Below are positions 24,139 through 35,402 of a DNA stretch of 64,000 bases, piece after piece. Origin of the DNA: Lamellibrachia satsuma (taxonomy: Eukaryota > Annelida > Polychaeta > Sabellida > Siboglinidae). Where the stretch lies: assembly GCA_033239005.1 (NCBI GenBank), contig BSQZ01000028.1, positions 6,396,911 to 6,460,910 on the forward strand. Direction: 5' to 3'. The notes under the pieces were generated by a model. That model saw only the letters and a list, made by a program, of their open reading frames with translations, was not told the origin of the DNA and ran no database searches. The translations under genes were made by a program, and so were the position numbers. Numbering within the stretch: the stretch's first letter is position 1; each line of letters opens with the position of its first letter.

Positions 24139-25224
24139 CACACGCACACACACATCCAAAACCACACTGTCAATCATTACGCAATGAATAGATTGGCAGA
24201 CAAATTGCCAATCCAGTGAATAGAAAACCGATTATAGCAGATTTTCAACCATGGAAAAAACTCTAAACAAATATTCCTTTCCAATGTTTGTGTGATTTTA
24301 TCCAAGTGGACCCTTGACCCACCCACCCTCATACGATGTAGTTGGGATTATTGACTATTTATATTTACAAAGCCCCTTAGTCATTACATAGACATGCCTC
24401 CTCACACAGTGGCATAGTTCAATCCCTCCCAATGACAGACAGACTGTGAAACACTGGCGTAGTTAATTCTCCAACAATCAAAAGCTCTGCTATACTACGC
24501 TCAGACAACACTTCATGTGGTGCTGGGGGCTGTCTGACTGTTATGCATAGTTGAAGAAAAACTAACCCATCAAATATGACAAAACTTGCTGTCAACATGC
24601 ATCCAATGTTACATAAAAATTAAATTAAACACATATAACACATGGGGTAAACACAAGCTCAAAGGAACTAATACAGTTAAAATACATTAAAAACAAATAC
24701 ATTGAATAAATAAATAAAAGGTCCATGTCATTAAAAAGTCATTGCCGCAGTCTACAGCAATGTTCTAAAGGCCACACGCTTTAAGGCAGTTTATTTCATG
24801 CTGAACAAAACCACATGGAAACGTTACTCTAAAAAACTGTACACATCTTCAAATCTGTCTCATTTAAATCCTCTGCCAAAGGGCAACATTTAAAATATAT
24901 ACCAAAACCTGCTGGCTACCAACAATAATTCTAAAAGAATCACATAAATTAGCTAATTTGTGAATCTTCTATGTATTACATTTGGAATTGTGGTCTAAGC
25001 CCTTCTATAGATGTTGCCTGTAATGACATGGGGGGGCATTAGGGGCCATATAGAATCTGTGAGTCTAATCTAATCTAAGACATAGTCATTACAATGTCCA
25101 TCATCTACTAAGCCAGCTTCTCAAGGTGCTAATAAATGGCAGCAGACATCCCATTAAGACATCCCATTAAGCATTGATTCCTGGGAAGACAAGACTAAAT
25201 GACACCACAGCTACAGGCAGACAA
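22811..25224. other. no gene; a CACG microsatellite and short repeats
   Basis: Mostly AT-rich DNA without a recognisable gene. It includes a CTGCTCCTGG-type mini-duplication at 23996-24034, a (GCAC)n run at 24110-24150, and ACACATGT palindromes near 23890-23910. Confidence 0.4.
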
Positions 25225-25440
25225 CACACATACATGTAACACACGTCATATGTACATGTCACACATGTACATGTCACACATGTACATGCCACACATGTGT
25301 ACATGTCACACATGTGTGCACGTCACACATGTGTACATGTCACACATGCGTGCACGTCACACATGTGTACATGCCACACATGTGTACATGTCACACATGT
25401 GTGCATGTCACACATGTGTACATGACACACACACATGTAC
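25225..25440 (+). repeat. 17-bp ACACATGTGTACATGTC repeat
   Basis: About twelve copies of a 17-bp unit built from CACACATGTGT plus ACATGT or GCACGT. It is self-complementary in part (ACACATGTGT). The THVYMPHMCTCH-type ORFs are artefacts of 17 x 3 = 51 nt. Confidence 0.88.
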
Positions 25441-25534
25441 TGCTGCACCGCCCCAGCTGTTACCCCTTTCTACTTCTCCCTATCGGCCGCCTTCTCCCTC
25501 CACTTGTCGTCCTCCTCCACCTTTCTTACATCCC

Positions 25535-26533
25535 ACTTTCTGGAATGGCCGCACCTCAGTTGTTGTCTTCCCATTTTCCTATAGTATGGCCGCATCTCAG
25601 TTGCTGTCTTCCCGTTTTCCTATGGAGTGGCCGCATCTCAGTTGCTGTCTTCCCATTTTCCTATGGAATGGCCGCATCTCAGTTGCTGTCTTCCCGTTTT
25701 CCTATGGAATGGCCACATCTCAGTTGCTGTCTTCCCGTTTTCCTATGGAGTGGCCGCATCTCAGTTGCTGTCTTCCCATTTTCCTATAGAATGGCCGCAT
25801 CTCAGTTGCTGTCTTCCCGTTTTCCTATGGAGTGGCCGCATCTCAGTTGCTGTCTTCCCGTTTTCCTATGGAGTGGCCGCATCTCAGTTGCTGTCTTCCC
25901 GTTTTCCTATGGAATGGCCGCATCTCAGTTGCTGTCTTCCCGTTTTCCTATGGAATGGCCGCATCTCAGTTGCTGTCTTCCCGTTTTCCTATGGAGTGGC
26001 CGATCTCAGTTGCTGTCTTCCCGCTTTCCTTTGGAGTGGTCGATCTCAGTTGCTGTCTTCCTTTTCCTTTGGAGTGGCCGCATCTCAGTTGCTGTCTTCC
26101 CGTTTTCCTTTGGAGTGGCCGCATCTCAGTTGCTGTCTTCCCGTTTTCCTATGGAGTGGCCGCATCTCAGTTGCTGTCTTCCCGTTTTCCTATGGAGTGG
26201 CCGCATCTCAGTTGCTGTCTTCCCGTTTTCCTATGGAGTGGCCGCATCTCAGTTGCTGTCTTCCCATTTTCCTATGGAGTGGCCGCATCTCAGTTGCTGT
26301 CTTCCCTTTTTCCTATGGAGTGGCCGCATCTCAGTTGCTGTCTTCCCGTTTTCCTATGGAGTGGCCGCATCTCAGTTGCTGTCTTCCCATTTTCCCATGG
26401 AGTGGCTGCATCTCAGTTGCTGTCTTCCCATTTTCCTATGTAGTGGCCACATCTCAGTTGCTGTCTTCCCATTTTCCTATGTAGTGGCCACATCTCAGTT
26501 GCTGTCTTCCTGTTTTCCTATGGCCTGGATGTT
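25535..26533 (+). repeat. 41-bp minisatellite, array A (about 24 copies)
   Basis: Unit TTGCTGTCTTCCCGTTTTCC then TATGGAGTGGCCGCATCTCA then G. It is unrelated in sequence to the 41-bp array at 16.6-21.0 kb. Variants include CCCATT/CCCGTT, GGAATGG/GGAGTGG, TTTGGAG and two units lacking CGC. The unit has no plus-strand stop, so ORFs of up to 438 codons (MAASQLLSSRFPMEWPHLSC repeated) arise in all plus frames. I regard these as artefacts. Confidence 0.96.
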
Positions 26534-26825
26534 TCATCACCTCTGCTTTGTTAGCAGAGGAGATAAAATATATATTCATCTCTTAATCATAAGTTACAAA
26601 ATTTTTGCCTATTGGATTTTGTCCATTTGACTCATCAAAGTAGACAGCTTGAGTCAGACATCACAGTTAATTATGCCACAAAACAACAACACACAGACAT
26701 ATTAATATCTCTACACAAAATAATATTTTGTTGACAGCAAATCTATTGGTGACTGTTATTGCTAGTGGTTTGGTTGAAGGTAATACACATTATGTGTGAG
26801 ATTCATGAATCACACCATTCTAGAA
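26521..26825 (+). repeat. duplicated spacer, copy 1
   Basis: About 305 bp from TGGCCTGGATGTTTCATCAC to CACACCATTCTAGAA, essentially identical to 28094-28398. It contains the perfect hairpin CCTCTGCT-TTGTT-AGCAGAGG just inside its left end and the AT-rich remainder has no ORF. It ends the first array and is immediately followed by the second. Confidence 0.93.
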
Positions 26826-28093
26826 GTTGGCCGCATCTCAGTTGCTGTCTTCCCATTTTCCCATGGAGTGGCTGCATCTCAGTTGCTGTCTTCCCATTTT
26901 CCTATGGAGTGGCCGCATCTCAGTTGCTGTCTTCCCGTTTTCCTATGGAGTGGCCGCATCTCAGTTGCTGTCTTCCCGTTTTCCTATGGAGTGGCCGCAT
27001 CTCAGTTGCTGTCTTCCCGTTTTCCTATGGAGTGGCCGCATCTCAGTTGCTGTCTTCCCGTTTTCCTATGGAGTGGCCGCATCTCAGTTGCTGTCTTCCC
27101 GTTTTCCTATAGTATGGCCGCATCTCAGTTGCTGTCTTCCCGTTTTCCTATGGAGTGGCCGCATCTCAGTTGCTGTCTTCCCATTTTCCTATGGAATGGC
27201 CGCATCTCAGTTGCTGTCTTCCCGTTTTCCTATGGAGTGGCCGCATCTCAGTTGCTGTCTTCCCGTTTTCCTATGGAGTGGCCGCATCTCAGTTGCTGTC
27301 TTCCCGTTTTCCTATGGAATGGCCGCACCTCAGTTGTTGTCTTCCCATTTTCCTATAGTATGGCCGCATCTCAGTTGCTGTCTTCCCGTTTTCCTATGGA
27401 GTGGCCGCATCTCAGTTGCTGTCTTCCCATTTTCCTATGGAATGGCCGCATCTCAGTTGCTGTCTTCCCGTTTTCCTATGGAATGGCCGCATCTCAGTTG
27501 CTGTCTTCCCGTTTTCCTATGGAGTGGCCGCATCTCAGTTGCTGTCTTCCCATTTTCCTTTGGAGTGGTCGCATCTCAGTTGCTGTCTTCCCGTTTTCCT
27601 TTGGAGTGGCCGCATCTCAGTTGCTGTCTTCCCGTTTTCCTTTGGAGTGGCCGCATCTCAGTTGCTGTCTTCCCGTTTTCCTATGGAGTGGCCGCATCTC
27701 AGTTGCTGTCTTCCCGTTTTCCTATGGAGTGGCCGCATCTCAGTTGCTGTCTTCCCGTTTTCCTATGGAGTGGCCGCATCTCAGTTGCTGTCTTCCCATT
27801 TTCCTATGGAGTGGCCGCATCTCAGTTGCTGTCTTCCCATTTTCCTATGGAGTGGCCGCATCTCAGTTGCTGTCTTCCCATTTTCCTATGGAATGGTCGC
27901 ATCTCAGTTGCTGTCTTCCCATTTTCCTATGGAGTGGCCGCATCTCAGTTGCTGTCTTCCCATTTTCCCATGGAGTGGCTGCATCTCAGTTGCTGTCTTC
28001 CCATTTTCCTATGTAGGGGCCACATCTCAGTTGCTGTCTTCCCATTTTCCTATGTAGTGGCCACATCTCAGTTGCTGTCTTCCTGTTTTCCTA
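26826..28093 (+). repeat. 41-bp minisatellite, array B (about 31 copies)
   Basis: Same unit and variants as array A, in the same orientation. Its terminal units (CCATGGAGTGGCTGCATC, then TATGTAGTGGCCACATC or TATGTAGGGGCC) match the last units of array A. Array plus spacer was therefore duplicated as a block with a 1573-bp offset. ORFs of up to 458 codons here are artefacts. Confidence 0.96.
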
Positions 28094-28398
28094 TGGCCTG
28101 GATGTTTCATCACCTCTGCTTTGTTAGCAGAGGAGATAAAATATATATTCATCTCTTAATCATAAGTTACAAAATTTTTGCCTATTGGATTTTGTCCATT
28201 TGACTCATCAAAGTAGACAGCTTGAGTCAGACATCACAGTTAATTATGCCACAAAACAACAACACACAGACATATTAATATCTCTACACAAAATAATATT
28301 TTGTTGACAGCAAATCTATTGGTGACTGTTATTGCTAGTGGTTTGGTTGAAGGTAATACACATTATGTGTGAGATTCATGAATCACACCATTCTAGAA
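28094..28398 (+). repeat. duplicated spacer, copy 2
   Basis: Second copy of the 305-bp spacer, including the CCTCTGCT/AGCAGAGG hairpin. Its right boundary (ATTCTAGAA) is followed by a different repeat, the 20-bp array, not by more of the 41-bp array. Confidence 0.93.
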
Positions 28399-28400
28399 TA

Positions 28401-28780
28401 GATGCAACCACTGCTTGTTCGATGCAACCACTGCTGGTTCGATGCAACCACTGCTGGTTCGATGCAACCACTGCTGGTTCGATGCAACCACTGCTGGTTC
28501 GATGCAACCACTGCTGGTTTCGATGCAACCACTGCTGGTTTCGATGCAACCACTGCTGGTTCGATGCAACCACTGCTGGTTCGATGCAACCACTGCTGGT
28601 TCGATGCAACCACTATTGATTCGATGCAACCACTGCTGGTTCGATGTAACTACTGTTGGTTCGCTGCAACCACTGCTGGTTCAATGCAACCACTGTTGGT
28701 TTGATGCAACCACTGTTGGTTTGATGCAACCACTGCTGGTTCGATGTAACCACTGTTGGTTCGATGCAACTACTGATGTT
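28401..28780 (+). repeat. 20-bp minisatellite, about 19 copies
   Basis: Unit GATGCAACCACTGCTGGTTC. Two units have an extra T (GGTTTC), and the last third is more diverged (GATGTAACTACTGTTGG). Open frames occur on both strands and are artefacts. Confidence 0.95.
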
Positions 28781-29543
28781 TCCCAAACCGGTGCTAATTA
28801 TTTATGTCTACTGCATATTAATGTCCTTCCTGCATTTCGCAAAACCAAACAGCCATAATTGTGTTTACAAATGCAAAAAAATAATTGTAAATTCAGAGGT
28901 CATGCAAATTGGATTCCACAAGATTTTTTTTATTTGAATTTAAAAAGATTTGGTAACCTAATTAATGGACTTTATTTGTCAATACAGAATAATAGACACA
29001 CATGTTTATTACATAATTATATTAGCCTTGAAGGCAACAGTGAAATACTGGCACAGTACTTGTCAAGTAATGCACTTCAAAAGGTGATGCATGTAATGTG
29101 TCAAATTCAATAACGAGAGCAAAAAACAATGCAAAAATATAAGCAGACAATAACATTGCAGCTGGGTCATTCCATGTCAAATCAACCAATGGTCAAAAAG
29201 TTGATGTCTTAGAATTTGTTTAAATTTCAACCAATGAATAAATAGCTATACCTGAGCACTTCTGCAAAAAAGTTGTGCCTGTAGCACCCTATAATGTGAA
29301 CGGGGGTAAGCACCCCAAAACGCACACGTTATTTTTTTTTTTTCAGGTACAGAATGTCCCAGCTGTAAAACAAACTCGGAAAAGCTACACTTTCTAACAA
29401 GATGATATATTAATTGGAAATACATTATAAAACAATGAAAACATAATATTGATTCCATCTAGTCAACAAGAACATTATTTGTTAAGTGCCGCTATTTTTT
29501 AAACTTTGTAACCGCCTCCTTTGGAGGTATCCTATAATTGATC

Positions 29544-29546
<3 letters not shown>

Positions 29547-29588
<42 letters not shown>
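29547..29588. repeat. (TA)n microsatellite
   Basis: About 21 uninterrupted TA dinucleotides. Confidence 0.97.
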
Positions 29589-29594
<6 letters not shown>

Positions 29595-31235
29595 CAAATG
29601 TACATTTTAATGTTGTGCTATAACGTTTGATGTGCATCAGCTGATATGTTACGCTATTTGATGGTTAATAAGGTATTTAGTTGCAAATAAATTAAAAAAA
29701 TTTTTTTTTAATTTGTTAAAATTGTCCGAAAGCGCATATGGTAAGCTAAAAGCTTAAAATAAGCACATTTTTGTGTGGGAAATCAACGGTAATTTTCATA
29801 AATGTCTATTCACCACGTCTCAACACCTATTTCATGTTGTGTGCAGTTCTTTGTAAGGGTACGGACACAAGGCGATGAAGGTATGCAAGCGTAACCCTAA
29901 CTAACCCCATCTCTAGCTAACCCCATCCCTTGCTAACTCTAACATGGTTTACAGAAGATATAACCATTCCCATAGACACAGCTTCATAGGAAAAGTGAAC
30001 AGTTTGTTTGGAAAAAGCAGAAAGCAGTAACAATCACGAATAGCATAGTACAGACCGGATGCCAGAATGGCAATTTGGTCAAAATTAGGGGGTATGCCCC
30101 GGTATGGCACCAGTTTGTGAGGGAGCAGGTAGCTATTTTGCACCAGAATAGTCATTGGTGATATTTATTATGTGGCCCAGTGCATTGGTAATATTGTGTA
30201 ACAAAATTGGAGAGAATAGTTGCATATTGGTTGTGTCACAGCAACTGGAAGCATTGTGTAGATCAGCATTTTCAAATGTGGCCGCAATGGGTATTTGGTC
30301 ATGTGATACCCCTTTATGGTGGTGTATCCAAATCAAGCAGTCCACTATGTACCCTACCAAGTAGAAGCATGAAAGCAGTCACATAAACAATACAATTTAA
30401 CAAGTCTGACACCCAAAATCTTGTTAAATGTGACAAATTGTCACCTTTCTGAGAAAGTTGCATCATATTTGGTTCAAAATCAAGAAATTATACATAAATA
30501 TTAATTTGAAAATCAGTTTTTGTTATATTTAAAGAGAGAGTAAGTAGGTTTCATTGGTTCACAATGCTCTAGAAATCTAGTGTACATGGTCTGTGATTTA
30601 TCAAGTGTCAAAATTGACCTATAATTAAATTATGTGACTGGTTTTCAGCTAATATTATGGGCAAGGTATTGTTTTGATTTGGCTGTGAAACAAATAATAA
30701 TGACGTGACAAGCAGGAGTATTCTATAATGGGTTTACATATACATTGTGCTGCAACTTGACATAAAATTTGACACTTTCTCAGAAAAAAGCTTCCCTATT
30801 TGGGATCATGCCTCAGTTAGACTTCCTGGTGTGTTACACACAAATGTAGGGCACAGTAATTTTAGATGTGTAATTTAAAAAAAATCATCATCTGACATAA
30901 CTGTATTTGAGCAGATACATTGGCAAGTTTGCTGGTAGAACATGCTGGCAATGTAACTGTGGATTTTTAGATGATTTCAATAGATGGAAGGATTTTTAGC
31001 AATTTTTTTGCCACAAGGCGCGTGTGCGTAGTAATTTATGCAGAAATTGGAAAACATTGATGGCTATGGCACGTTCAGACATTTTAAGAGAGTTAGAAAT
31101 ATGTGATTTTTACTAAACTTGATCAACATGTCAATGAGATGATGACAACGGCAGGTAAGAAGAATTTTTTATGGTCTTGTTTTCTTATATCGTGCAAAAC
31201 GTTAAAATGGTCACCAATGGGAAACGTAAAAGTAG

Positions 31236-31312
31236 GCTGAACCCTAGAGCAGTAGCCTGTCATGTCCAACCCTAGAGTAGTAGCCTGTCATGTCCAACCC
31301 TAGAGCAGTGGC
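31236..31312 (+). repeat. 28-bp tandem repeat, about 3 copies
   Basis: Unit approximately CCAACCCTAGAGCAGTAGCC then TGTCATGT. Confidence 0.85.
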
Positions 31313-32073
31313 CAGTTTTATTTGGCTGACCTCTTCTCATTACTCTATTGCTTCCAAAATCTGTGTCACTTATGCCACGAGAATGAACATAGGATAATTC
31401 AGTATGTGCCACATGCGAAGTTGTATTTGCCTTATCTTGTTTGTTGTTGGTGGTTGTTATCTGATTTGTTGAGTAGCAAGATTGATAACAAGTGATGTGT
31501 AGTAGGTGTTGAGTGTTCTATGGTTGCCTTGGTAGCGTTGAAGTCATGGGTGTAGTCAGAATAGGAAACTCGGTAAAACTTTAATAATATATATTTACAC
31601 AAATACAAATAAAATACATCATAGCTGAAGTCTAGTTGTTCATTTTACAAGAACTGCGAGGCACTAATTGGTATCCTGGCGTGATATTCTTGATTTCTGT
31701 TGCACATGGTTAGTTTTTTATATAGTCTTAGATGCATAGCCCCCAAACCATGACTTTTGCTTCGTTTTAAAACGTAGTTAGGTATTTGGTTGCACTGACT
31801 AACAGCCCTGAAATGTCAGACCCAACCTACTGGCTAGATATCCTAAACATGTGCGGATTTACTTTATTACAAGTGATGAATAAATTATACCTGATGATGA
31901 CGATGTTGTAGTAATAATAACACATAAGCATAACATTATAATTAGACGGCCTCTTCCACAATAACAGAAGGAACATCCTTTAAAACAATCTGTTATTTTA
32001 TCAAAAATAACATGCATTGTACTTTCAAGTTTTGTAATTTTACTATAATCCAGCAAGTGTAGGTATGTGTGTT

Positions 32074-32075
<2 letters not shown>

Positions 32076-32118
<43 letters not shown>
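32076..32118. repeat. (TA)n microsatellite
   Basis: About 21 uninterrupted TA dinucleotides. Confidence 0.97.
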
Positions 32119-32122
<4 letters not shown>

Positions 32123-33974
32123 GGTCATCACAGTATAATGTTTTAGAAAGTCACCCCGCTATTACCCTGTCTATGAACAATCAAATTACCCTTTGTAGTC
32201 ATTACGTACAATTGTCCGCAATGCTATGCAAACAATTATTTACAATTCACAATGTCATGCATCGATTCTTCGATTGTTCCAAGTTACATAACACAAGAAC
32301 AAGATGTTGCTAGAATTTACTACAACTGCCAGTATTACTTTGCAATTTCGAGAGTTGGATTCCCAGAAGCCACCAAGACTGACTGGCAGCAAGTACCAAG
32401 GCATAGATGGACATCTCTATGAAAGTCTGCAAATATTGTTACCGTGACAGTCACTCACGAACTACATATCATAAAATGCTTCATAAAGTACTGTCACTTC
32501 ACTATGCTGGGATATTATTATGCCAAACCAAATGTATTCACAATTCAGGGTATAATTGTTGGTACTTATACAAATATGAACTCTTCCAAGTCAGTGTGGT
32601 CAGGCAAGCTTATGGAAAGACCTAATTAAATAGATCAATCTGGTTTCAATTAGAGCAGTGGTTATCAGTATTACATGCCTAAATTAGATCATTCAGTAGG
32701 TACAGATGGCCATAATGACAATTAAACAAATCTATTATCTGTGGTCCTGTATGATGCTGACTAGAGGTCACTGTGCCATCATCACAGTACAGTTTCTGAT
32801 TATTTGCATGTTTCAGTGTGAAATATATTTTCATCTTGTTTCTCAGACAATTTGTAACCATATGGTTGGACATGACATGCAAGGTTCTCAAAGTGGTGCT
32901 TCCTTGCTACATTTGTAGTATCTTAACTCACGGCATGTCAGGACATTGTATCTACTTCATTCAGCATTCTGCACTGATGTGAGTAACGAATAAATAAAAC
33001 ATACACATCACAGAAGATTCTACGTTCAACCCACACAAATTAATACTGTAACAAATCATCTCACTATTAATAATATACTTATTATACAGCATGATCGTTC
33101 CAACTTGTTGTGCATTCAATACAGTCGCTGTAGCACAACTAGCTATTCTTCATTCACTGTAGCTAGCAATGTCTCCACACCACAACTGGAGGTCTTCCAG
33201 TACTTGGCCATAATATTTATTAACATCCAACCCCATTTTTCAAACAATTTTACTTTACACACAAGTAATTAACTGAACATCTCAGAGAATGCAAGGAACT
33301 GATATCATTAATCAGTATGCCATGGCAAGTGGTGCCTAGACAGATGCAGAATCTGCTTCTAAAGCTAGCATGGCATGGTTATTGTATTGCCACTGTCTGG
33401 GTGTGTATTCTCAAAGGGATGAGGCAGTCCAGCCTTGACAGTTCTTTTGCCTACTGGGGTGTGTCCTTGACCAACTGATCACTTCGGACCACTGCTGTAT
33501 TCCATCATTGTGAGCTCCAGAAACTGTGTCAAACCGCCTCATATATTGATCAATTGTAACTCTGTGCAAAGTGAGAACAGAGCTGATTGTCTAGAAAATG
33601 AAATGGCAACATTTGACAAATGCCAGCAAGAAGACAGACAGATATTAATTGTACCCAGTATGTGGTATGTTCGGAACATCACCAGCAGTTTTTATATGTC
33701 TCAACAGTTTTTTGACATTGAAAAAAATAAACAGTAGATTCTGTTTTCAGGATCCAACTGTAACTGGCATGTGCATACTATCAGTACTGGTAGGCATAAA
33801 CTGCCAACAAACCCAGTAGAAATTTACGTTTGTATGCAGCATATGTTTTGCAGATCTCAAATATATACATTTCTATATTAAAAAAATGACTTAAGGACTT
33901 AGGTGCAAGAAATTAATAAATGGGGGACACTGTATGAAAATGACTTGGTACTCTATGTGCGTATCAACAACAAG

Positions 33975-34190
33975 GAAGTGGTCCACCACCAACCAGGATG
34001 TGGTCAACTGGTCCACCACCAACCAGGATGTGGTCAACTGGTCCACCACCAACCAGGATGTGGTCAACTGGTCCACCACCAACCAGGATGTGGTCAACTG
34101 GTCCACCACCAACCAGGATGTGGTCAACTGGTCCACCACCAACCAGGATGTGGTCAACTGGTCCACCACCAACCAGGAAGTAGTCCCCTG
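33975..34190 (+). repeat. 30-bp minisatellite, 7 copies
   Basis: Unit GTGGTCAACTGGTCCACCAC then CAACCAGGAT, copies identical except the ends. A 30-bp unit with no stop on either strand gives overlapping ORFs in five frames (for example VHHQPGCGQL repeats). None has other support, so I do not call a gene. Confidence 0.96.
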
Positions 34191-34418
34191 GGCACGTATT
34201 CTCGAAAGACTTACACATTTACACAAGTTTTCTGTAAATATGCCAGCAAATCTGGGGGTTAACTTTTAAAATATTATTGGATGTGTAAATGATACTAGGT
34301 GTGCTAAACATAGAATAGACGTACTGAAGTATTATAATCAATGCTGAATCTCAGCCAAGACTGACAGGATTGTTATAATTTGTAATTCGCCATGTTATTC
34401 GGTATTTGATATTCCATG

Positions 34419-35402
34419 CAGGGTTCATACAGGAAGCATAAAGTAAAATTCAAGAACACTCGGGGAGAAAAAACAGCACTTCTTCAAGAAAAATTGTCAA
34501 AGCATCTGAACGTTATTTCAGAAACAACAGTTGCACATGCAGAAAAAAGCTAATTGACAGCAAGAAATTTGTCTTAATAGGAGTCACCCCTTTTTGCTTT
34601 ACCTATAATAATTTATTTATTTTAAATATTGTAGAAACTAGAGCACTTCTCATCTCTACTCAAATAGGTGTTTGGAGTCCAAGTCGCTGAAGTTACATCA
34701 TATTTACAGTTTTGTTAATATTAATAAGCAACGCCTGGCAATGAATTGGGATTAGGGTACCTCAATTTAGCAGAAATGCTGAAGCTACAACAATGCTGAA
34801 GCTACAACAATGCTGAAGCTACAACAATGCTGAAGCTACAACAATGCTGAAACTTTATCTGCACAGTTTTCGAAACGCCATGCTATAACGGTTTCATGAG
34901 CTGGAGTCTTTCTGCAAAACGTGTTTTCATCTTCTTCTACTTCAGAAATATGTCACTATCATAATATTTTCTAACAATTTGTTTGCACTCAGTTGATGAA
35001 ATAGCAAGTTAGTTATTTAGAATATCAATCCCCTGGGCCAATAGTTTCTTAAGATTTTTGTGAATTTGATCAGGCATAAAATTTTGCCCTAAGCAGTACA
35101 CACCTTGAATCGCGCTAATTTCTGAGATCCTTCGCGACCAAATTTTTATATTTATTGTCCAATAACAACTCATGTCTCACATTACAATCACTCTCAGCTC
35201 TTGACATGGCGATTATCAATCAATTAAATTAATTAAAAACTTATTAAAATAACTGAAGCAATTAACCACAAGTACAAAACATGCAACCACTGAATGTTGG
35301 TGCATTCACATAGCAACACATCAATCTGTTTTCAAGAACATTCAAGGGTACTTGAGTCACAAAGTCAAATTCAAGAACAATCAGGGATCTGTGCGAACCC
35401 TG
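34419..35402. mobile_element. non-autonomous hAT-like element, 984 bp
   Basis: The left end reads CAGGGTTCATACAGGAAGCA and the reverse complement of the right end reads CAGGGTTCGCACAGATCCCT. Both then continue into a shared AAATTCAAGAACA motif, so the element is bounded by inverted CAGGGTTC ends of hAT style. The flanking 8-mers ATTCCATG and ATTCAGTG match at 6 of 8 positions, consistent with an aged target duplication. There is no transposase ORF. It contains the 17-bp repeat at 34774-34857. Confidence 0.65.
34774..34857 (+). repeat. 17-bp tandem repeat, 5 copies
   Basis: Unit AATGCTGAAGCTACAAC inside the 34419-35402 element. Confidence 0.93.

Larger units (their letters stand above)
28781..33974. 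other. long AT-rich stretch, no gene recognised
   Basis: I see no exon with a recognisable domain. Contents noted: (TA)n at 29547-29588 and 32076-32118, a 28-bp tandem repeat at 31236-31312, and TGGGTCATTCCATGTCAAAT at 29164-29183, which looks like the end of a dispersed repeat but has no inverted partner that I could find. Short overlapping ORFs at 29949-30364 on both strands have no family resemblance. Confidence 0.35.

Noticed and set aside
25199..28203. Plus-strand ORFs of 196-458 codons (MAASQLLSSRFPMEWPHLSC repeats)
   Set aside because: Overlapping frames through the 41-bp array, equal openness in all three frames, no signal or domain. They are artefacts of a stop-free unit.
29949..30364. 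Overlapping ORFs on both strands
   Set aside because: Neither reading frame resembles a known domain, and there are no splice or start signals.
33891..34269. Overlapping ORFs in five frames over a 30-bp repeat (VHHQPGCGQL and others)
   Set aside because: A stop-free 30-bp unit explains them all. No frame shows codon-type variation.
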